Shown here piece after piece: positions 8,265 through 12,063 of a stretch of DNA of 12,063 bases (its first letter is position 1; the number at the start of each line of letters is the position of its first letter). Source of the stretch: Calditrichota bacterium (GTDB lineage: Bacteria; Calditrichota; Calditrichia; RBG-13-44-9); the NCBI GenBank assembly GCA_024276455.1, contig JAJRXE010000232.1, forward strand, positions 1-12,063. Reading direction: 5' to 3'. The notes under the pieces were generated by a model. The model was not told the DNA's origin. It did not search any database and saw only the letters and a program-made list of their open reading frames with translations. A program made the translations under genes and the position numbers.

Positions 8265-8798
8265 TTATTTTAAAAGAAGCAGTTTTTTTGTTTTTACGAA
8301 ATTTTTACTCACTAATCGGTAAAAATACATCCCACTTGACAAATTCTTGGCATTGAAGACGACTTCATATTTTCCCGGCTCATACACACCGTGCACGAGC
8401 GTCAGAATTTCCCGTCCCATGATGTCAAATATCGTCAAAGACAATTCCGTTCGAACCGGTACTTCAAATTTAATGGTCGTGGATGGATTAAAAGGATTGG
8501 GGTAATTTTGCTCCAGTTTAAATTCTTTAGGAATTTCCCAGGATATTTGTTCAACAGCAGTGACAACATCGGCAATTTCATACCAAAAGCCACCTTTGAC
8601 CGAAAATTTATTGCCAGAGATTATCCCTGGTGCAATTTGACCTAACGTACCAGAAAGCTTGAAATTACTCCCTTCTACATCTCCTCCACCATTCCCGATT
8701 ACACCACAAGAGACTTCTGTTTGGGATAACACCAAGGTAAAAAACACCAGAATAAAAAGTAAATCTAATAAATCGAGTCTTTTATTCAGGCACATCAT
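8265..8798 (-). CDS. Small secreted protein with T9SS type A sorting domain
   Basis: A 177-residue exported protein. Residues 4-26 are a signal peptide with basic NKR and hydrophobic LLDLLFILVFFTLVLSQ. Residues about 32-72 form a glycine-rich module (VIGNGGG, FKLSGTLGQ, FSVKGGFW) of the kind found at the front of many surface proteins in FCB-related lineages; its role is unknown. Residues 93-177 are a complete T9SS type A C-terminal sorting domain: LEQNYPNPFNPSTTIKFEVP, IFDIMGREI, GVYEPGKYEV, LSSGMYFYRL, ending in a lysine-rich tail. Such domains direct export through the outer membrane by the type IX system, with cleavage and surface attachment. Almost nothing lies between signal and sorting domain, so this looks like a minimal surface anchor. 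Two ATGs (8798 and 8795) are possible; GGGAG at 8803-8807 is 4 and 7 bases away, favouring the second. It follows the fibre-like gene by 32 bases, probably as one operon. Confidence 0.88.
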   Translation of the reverse strand: MMCLNKRLDLLDLLFILVFFTLVLSQTEVSCGVIGNGGGDVEGSNFKLSGTLGQIAPGIISGNKFSVKGGFWYEIADVVTAVEQISWEIPKEFKLEQNYPNPFNPSTTIKFEVPVRTELSLTIFDIMGREILTLVHGVYEPGKYEVVFNAKNLSSGMYFYRLVSKNFVKTKKLLLLK

Positions 8799-8802
8799 TT
8801 TT

Positions 8803-8807
8803 CTCCC
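8803..8807 (-). promoter_or_regulatory. Ribosome binding site of the T9SS protein gene
   Basis: GGGAG on the minus strand lies 4 bases before ATG 8798 and 7 bases before ATG 8795. The 7-base spacing matches that of the fibre-like gene upstream, so the second ATG may be the true start, making the protein 176 residues. Its presence inside the 32-base gap shows that this gene is translated independently of its neighbour. Confidence 0.6.
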
Positions 8808-8830
8808 AATTAAATGTAATTAACAAAATA

Positions 8831-11227
8831 TCAATCAATTTGAGATGGAACTCCCCCCGACTTGTTGCGATGAATTTTTTCATAATTTATACTCATGCTT
8901 TCCGGCAGATCATACGCTTCTGGATGGAGATACTTTCCTCGTTCTTTTGTTGACTTATCTACTTCTACCGGGATTCTGAACTTATTCGCGTAAGGGTCAT
9001 GTCGAATACCAGTCACCTGCCAGGAGACTTTCATACCCGGTTTTCCCCCGGCAATTTTAAACCGATTGTTTCGGATTTCTTCTGCAATGTACAAATCAGG
9101 TCCGGGGGCTCCAACGGGAGTCAATTGGTATCGAAAATTCTTATTCAATGCCTCAAACCAATCTGGCAACTGCACCCATGCCTCTCCATTGTCATCAAGA
9201 ATCACATTTCCATTGTAAATATTCATCATATCCGGGCTTTCCACAAAAGAGTGCAATAGGTACTTATTTTCCGGATCTAATGGATGGTCAATTTTAAAAG
9301 ATCCGGCGCCCTTAGAGAGAGTTCCGGTAATTTGGACATCACCATTAAAATAACCAGCATACGTTTCGATTGGGTCTCCGTTTGGAAGAGGAGCATATGC
9401 ATAAATACCATAATTATCACCCGAACCATTCGCCTCAGCGTATATTCCGTAACAATAACTACCTAAGGAAGAGGAGGCATATACACCAAAATTTCTATAT
9501 CCATTCTGTGAAACCGTATATATGCCATAACTATCTTCAGGAGAGCCGTTCGCTTCGCTGTAAATTGCATAATTGTACGCTCCATCTTTAACGACACAAT
9601 TGATCCCGTAATGGGGACGGATCGAGTATTCTCCAGTTTTTGTGTCCTTTTGTATTTTCATCGCATAGCTTTGATACGAATCATCAACTAAATGAAATCG
9701 GGCATCAGGAGAAATTGTACCAACCCCCACAAAACCCTTTCCATTAATAACCATTAAATCATCTTTATTGTATATTCCCAGTTCCAAATATTCTTCTCCA
9801 TCTGTAGAAGAGGGAACAAATGAGACATGCCCCGACTTACCCGTCCCTTCTTCTTTGCCAAAAGTAATTACCCCACCATGTTCTCCATTCGCTAAATTGG
9901 GAGACCAAACATCGATCCCCCGATTCCAATCACCCAATTTCCGGTTCTCTACCCTGAAAGTCGTAGTAGTCCCACTCTCCCCACTAATGAATGATCCGGC
10001 TGCCCCGCCGCCGTTATTCGTTACCGAAAAAGCCGTACTGCTACTACTAACCGAACCCGAATAGGGCAATGTTAAACCGACCGGTTTCCAGCTACCATTT
10101 CCCAACGCGTCGGACGTTAACACATAGCCATCCTGAGAGGCAGTGGACATTTGAAACCCATTCATTTTGACGACACCAGCTACCTCCAGCTTTTGTGAAG
10201 GCGAATTGGTACCGATACCGATATTTCCCTCTTCATTCTCATAAATCACCGAACTACCAAGATCAGTGGAGTCTATAAATTTGGGGATATAATTCACCGT
10301 ACCGCTTCCGCTAATACCACCTCCTTCACTCGCCGAAATGACAATACGATCGTTTTCATCGTCTGCGGTAATGCTGATGTTGTTTCCCGCAACCAAATCA
10401 ATGTTTCCACCATCGTTCTTTACATGGTTAATGCTAGAAACAATATCTGGTACAACTTTATCCACCGTTACTGAATTAGCCGCCAAAGCACTGTTGCCTA
10501 CTGCCCCGGCAAGGATCATGGCACCTGTAATAGCATTCTCCTGCCCTTCATTAACATAACGAGCATCAACCATCCCGGTGTCTAAGGATATCGCATTCGC
10601 ACTAACCTGCAAACCCGTCCCCACACCCGCATCAATTCGAACCTGCGAACCACTACCCCCTCCAGTAAGACCATTGCCGGCGACGATCTCTGATATTCCG
10701 CCTTCATTACCTCCTGTCGCAGAAATGGTCAACGTACTTTCCGTGGCACTGATACTGATATTTTCTCCTGCCATCAGATTCACCTGGTCGCTTAAACCGT
10801 TAATACTTCGCACCACTGTTCCAGAAGCTATCTTTTTACTGCTGATGCTGCTATCCGCCACGCTACGAGAGTTCAAACTGTATGGTGAAGCCGTTAATTG
10901 GATCCGAGGCGTTAGCTCTTCACCCGCCCCGACGCTGATCCCTAACCAATAAGCTTGATCAAAGGGGATTTCCAAAGGAACGATGCTTCCCAAGACGGCA
11001 GTGAATACACCACTACGGACTAGTACCAGTTGCCCCTCCTGCCAAATAGGAGTATCCCCATTCGGTGTGGTGTACAGGCGAAAGGTCAAATTGTAATTCC
11101 CGTCAGGCACCACACTACCATTACTATCGGTCAATATTCCTTGATAACTCAGTGTGGAGGGAATTTGAGCAAATAAATTGCCAATAATTAAAAAAAAGAC
11201 TAAAATGGCCAATAATTTTGTTTGCAT
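8831..11227 (-). CDS. Tail-fibre-like secreted repeat protein, function unknown
   Basis: A 798-residue exported protein. Residues 1-21 are a signal peptide (MQTKLLAILVFFLIIGNLFAQ). Residues 22-120 form a beta-rich head (LSYQGILTDSNG, LTFRLYTTPNG, IQLTASPYSLNS) common at the N-terminus of FCB surface proteins. Residues about 140-310 are low-complexity Gly/Ser/Ala/Asn sequence with two related blocks (LMAGENISI at 151-159 and LVAGNNISI at 278-286). Residues 335-383 and 501-517 carry GIGT..P...L.V repeats resembling phage tail-fibre shafts. Residues 551-631 are tandem Y-G-I-Y repeats. Residues about 645-755 form a compact C-terminal module (FVESPDMMNIYNG, LPDWFEALN, YQLTPVGAPGPDLYI, KVSWQVTGIRHDPYA) that I recognise as recurring in bacterial surface proteins but cannot name. 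There is no S74 endosialidase chaperone and no T9SS tail. GGGAGG 7 bases upstream fixes the ATG. It is likely cotranscribed with the T9SS gene, and may use that protein as its surface anchor. Confidence 0.85.
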   Translation of the reverse strand: MQTKLLAILVFFLIIGNLFAQIPSTLSYQGILTDSNGSVVPDGNYNLTFRLYTTPNGDTPIWQEGQLVLVRSGVFTAVLGSIVPLEIPFDQAYWLGISVGAGEELTPRIQLTASPYSLNSRSVADSSISSKKIASGTVVRSINGLSDQVNLMAGENISISATESTLTISATGGNEGGISEIVAGNGLTGGGSGSQVRIDAGVGTGLQVSANAISLDTGMVDARYVNEGQENAITGAMILAGAVGNSALAANSVTVDKVVPDIVSSINHVKNDGGNIDLVAGNNISITADDENDRIVISASEGGGISGSGTVNYIPKFIDSTDLGSSVIYENEEGNIGIGTNSPSQKLEVAGVVKMNGFQMSTASQDGYVLTSDALGNGSWKPVGLTLPYSGSVSSSSTAFSVTNNGGGAAGSFISGESGTTTTFRVENRKLGDWNRGIDVWSPNLANGEHGGVITFGKEEGTGKSGHVSFVPSSTDGEEYLELGIYNKDDLMVINGKGFVGVGTISPDARFHLVDDSYQSYAMKIQKDTKTGEYSIRPHYGINCVVKDGAYNYAIYSEANGSPEDSYGIYTVSQNGYRNFGVYASSSLGSYCYGIYAEANGSGDNYGIYAYAPLPNGDPIETYAGYFNGDVQITGTLSKGAGSFKIDHPLDPENKYLLHSFVESPDMMNIYNGNVILDDNGEAWVQLPDWFEALNKNFRYQLTPVGAPGPDLYIAEEIRNNRFKIAGGKPGMKVSWQVTGIRHDPYANKFRIPVEVDKSTKERGKYLHPEAYDLPESMSINYEKIHRNKSGGVPSQID
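9335..9577 (-). repeat. Tandem Y-G-I-Y repeats inside the fibre-like gene
   Basis: This part of the gene encodes residues 551-631, about six degenerate repeats of 13-18 residues: YAIYSEANGS, YGIYTVSQNG, FGVYASSSLG, YGIYAEANGS, YGIYAYAPLPNG, YAGYFNGD. Two copies of YxIYxEANGS are closest to each other. The regular aromatic/glycine spacing suggests a repetitive beta-structure such as a beta-helix or fibre shaft. Confidence 0.7.
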
Positions 11228-11234
11228 AGAAAAT

Positions 11235-11240
11235 CCTCCC
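11235..11240 (-). promoter_or_regulatory. Ribosome binding site of the fibre-like gene
   Basis: GGGAGG on the minus strand is a near-consensus Shine-Dalgarno, 7 bases before ATG 11227. It fixes the start and fits the signal peptide that follows at once. Confidence 0.8.
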
Positions 11241-11403
11241 TATTTAACAATTTGATAATTTAAAAGGTGATTTAATAAGGGAATTGATCTGAAACTTTAA
11301 ACTTCAGTTTAACAAAATGTTCAGCGAGAAATTAGCACTCTGGTATTCGACAATCTTATTTCAAATGGTTATTTCTTACAAAATCAATGATTGCCATAAA
11401 TTG

Positions 11404-11424
11404 TTTCTAAAAAGAATTTAGAAA
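11404..11424. repeat. 8-base AT-rich hairpin
   Basis: Arms TTTCTAAA (11404-11411) and TTTAGAAA (11417-11424) form a perfect 8-pair stem around a 5-base loop. On the plus strand a T-rich run (to 11437) follows, which resembles a terminator, but no plus-strand gene leads into it. The stem has two G-C pairs at most and is weak. It overlaps the -10 of the candidate fibre-gene promoter, so it may instead be a binding site. Confidence 0.35.
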
Positions 11425-11442
11425 TATTTATTTTTTTGTCAA
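11415..11442 (-). promoter_or_regulatory. Candidate promoter of the fibre-like/T9SS gene pair
   Basis: On the minus strand a perfect TTGACA (11442-11437) is followed after 16 bases by TAAATT (11420-11415), a 4-of-6 match to TATAAT. Transcription would begin near 11408, giving a leader of about 180 bases. It uses the general sigma-70 consensus; FCB bacteria can use a different -7/-33 pattern, and AT-rich spacers give chance matches, so this is tentative. Confidence 0.3.
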
Positions 11443-11549
11443 TAGGTGAGTAATAGATTCTTAAATTTTACCTTTTTCTGGAATTATTGCTTTAGAATAA
11501 TAGATTAAGAGTTTTAAAGAGTTAATTAAATTTGTTTTTTCATTCCCCT

Positions 11550-12063
11550 TTATGTGTTCATTCTGAACATTGCCTTGGTAATCTCTCCCCTCCTCACCTC
11601 CTCAATCACGCGGGAATAGGCCTCCAGAGGATATAAGCGGACGCCCAAGTTTTCCAAAGGAATTTCGATGCTTTGTAAAAAGTCCAAGGCAGCCTGGAAG
11701 GTAAAAGGATTGATAATGGAACCCAGCAGGGTCCATTCTTTCTTAAACACTTGGAAGGGATTGATATTGATTCGGCTGTTCATGGGCGCCACACCAAAAA
11801 ACAAGAACGTTCCAAGGGGGGCGAGCCAGGAGAGAGCCTGTTCAATGGCCGCAGGATTTCCACTGCAATCGATAATCAGGTAAATTCTCTTTTATTCTTT
11901 TGGGCAAAACCGGGCAATTCGGAAGGTAGAACAGCCTGAAACCCCAAACGGTTCGCTCTGTTTCTTCGGGATTCCTGCGGTTCGCTAAATAGCAGAGAAG
12001 TAGCGCCGTGCTTCCGCAGCAAGATTCCCCAGAGCAATCCGATCAATCCGCTTCCCAGAATTA
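11550..12063 (-). pseudogene. Zinc-type medium-chain alcohol/polyol dehydrogenase, frameshifted and cut by the window edge
   Basis: The C-terminal part of a medium-chain dehydrogenase of the threonine/sorbitol dehydrogenase type, which oxidises alcohols or polyols with NAD(P). One frame (12061-11876) encodes the Rossmann core ILGSGLIGLLWGILLRKHGA through FSEPQESRRNRANRLGFQ and stops at TGA 11878-11876. The next frame (from 11891) continues the same protein as YLIIDCSGNPAAIEQALSWL and LFFGVAPMNS to the stop at 11550-11552. The two overlap only between 11876 and 11891, because the second frame has a TAA at 11894-11892. One extra base in the T4 run at 11890-11893 (A4 on the coding strand) would restore a continuous reading, KNKKRIYLIIDCSGNP. 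The N-terminal catalytic zinc domain lies beyond the edge. No canonical slippery heptamer is present, so a real inactivating deletion or a sequencing error is likelier than programmed frameshifting. Confidence 0.8.

Larger units (their letters stand above)
11228..11549. other. AT-rich 322-base spacer upstream of the fibre-like gene
   Basis: No convincing gene is present: only short frames interrupted by stops. It holds the fibre gene's ribosome binding site, a candidate promoter (11415-11442), a hairpin (11404-11424), and a 9-base direct repeat TAATAGATT at 11451-11459 and 11498-11506. No strong terminator for the dehydrogenase remnant was seen after 11550. The spacer is visibly richer in A+T than the kinase and mnmA genes. 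Confidence 0.7.

Noticed and set aside
8701..8712. Lipobox at EVSC in the T9SS protein (would make it a lipoprotein)
   Set aside because: The -3 position is Glu, not a hydrophobic residue, and the cysteine lies some residues beyond the hydrophobic core; ordinary signal peptidase cleavage fits better.
10578..10952. 124-codon plus-strand open frame opposite the fibre-like gene
   Set aside because: Its composition (Pro, Thr, Leu) mirrors the Gly/Ser/Asn-rich fibre protein on the other strand, and no ribosome binding site or domain supports it.
8831..11227. Prophage tail-fibre gene
   Set aside because: It has a Sec signal peptide, no capsid, portal, terminase or baseplate neighbours, and a T9SS protein next door; a cell-surface role is likelier.
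11876..11894. Programmed -1 frameshift site in the dehydrogenase
   Set aside because: No X-XXY-YYZ heptamer in the zero frame within the overlap and no clear downstream structure; a missing base in TTTT explains it more simply.

Overview
The window looks like a chromosomal segment from a Gram-negative bacterium of the FCB superphylum (Bacteroidota, Ignavibacteriota, Calditrichota, KSB1 and relatives). Three things point there. A short secreted protein ends in a type IX secretion (T9SS) sorting domain with an NYPNPFNP motif. A carboxypeptidase-regulatory/DUF5686-type outer-membrane protein is present. A hybrid sensor kinase carries a Reg_prop beta-propeller and a Y_Y_Y domain. Three genes have visible Shine-Dalgarno sequences, which fits a Calditrichota/KSB1/Ignavibacteria-like lineage better than classical Bacteroidia. 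The lineage is inferred from protein families only, not from a marker gene.

Layout. Positions 2-3982 (+) hold most of a very large membrane hybrid histidine kinase whose 5' end lies outside the window. It converges on mnmA (4015-5070, -), with 32 bases between the stop codons and no visible terminator. Everything to the right is on the minus strand. In transcription order from the right edge: a zinc-type medium-chain dehydrogenase broken by a frameshift (11550-12063, cut by the edge); a 322-base AT-rich spacer with a candidate promoter; a two-gene unit of a 798-residue tail-fibre-like secreted protein (8831-11227) and a 177-residue T9SS-sorted protein (8265-8798); an OsmC-family gene (7703-8119) with an unusual leader and a clear intrinsic terminator; the DUF5686 outer-membrane protein (5208-7544); and mnmA.

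How the parts relate. The kinase (signalling), MnmA (tRNA thiolation), OsmC (peroxide defence) and DUF5686 protein are probably independent chromosomal genes. The terminator at 7639-7673 separates osmC from the DUF5686 gene, and a weaker terminator-like structure sits between the DUF5686 gene and mnmA. The only pair that looks functionally coupled is the fibre-like protein and the small T9SS protein. They are 32 bases apart, both have signal peptides and good ribosome-binding sites, and only the small one carries a T9SS tail. This pair is the best candidate for an undescribed surface system. No tRNA, rRNA, CRISPR array, insertion sequence or phage structural cluster was seen.
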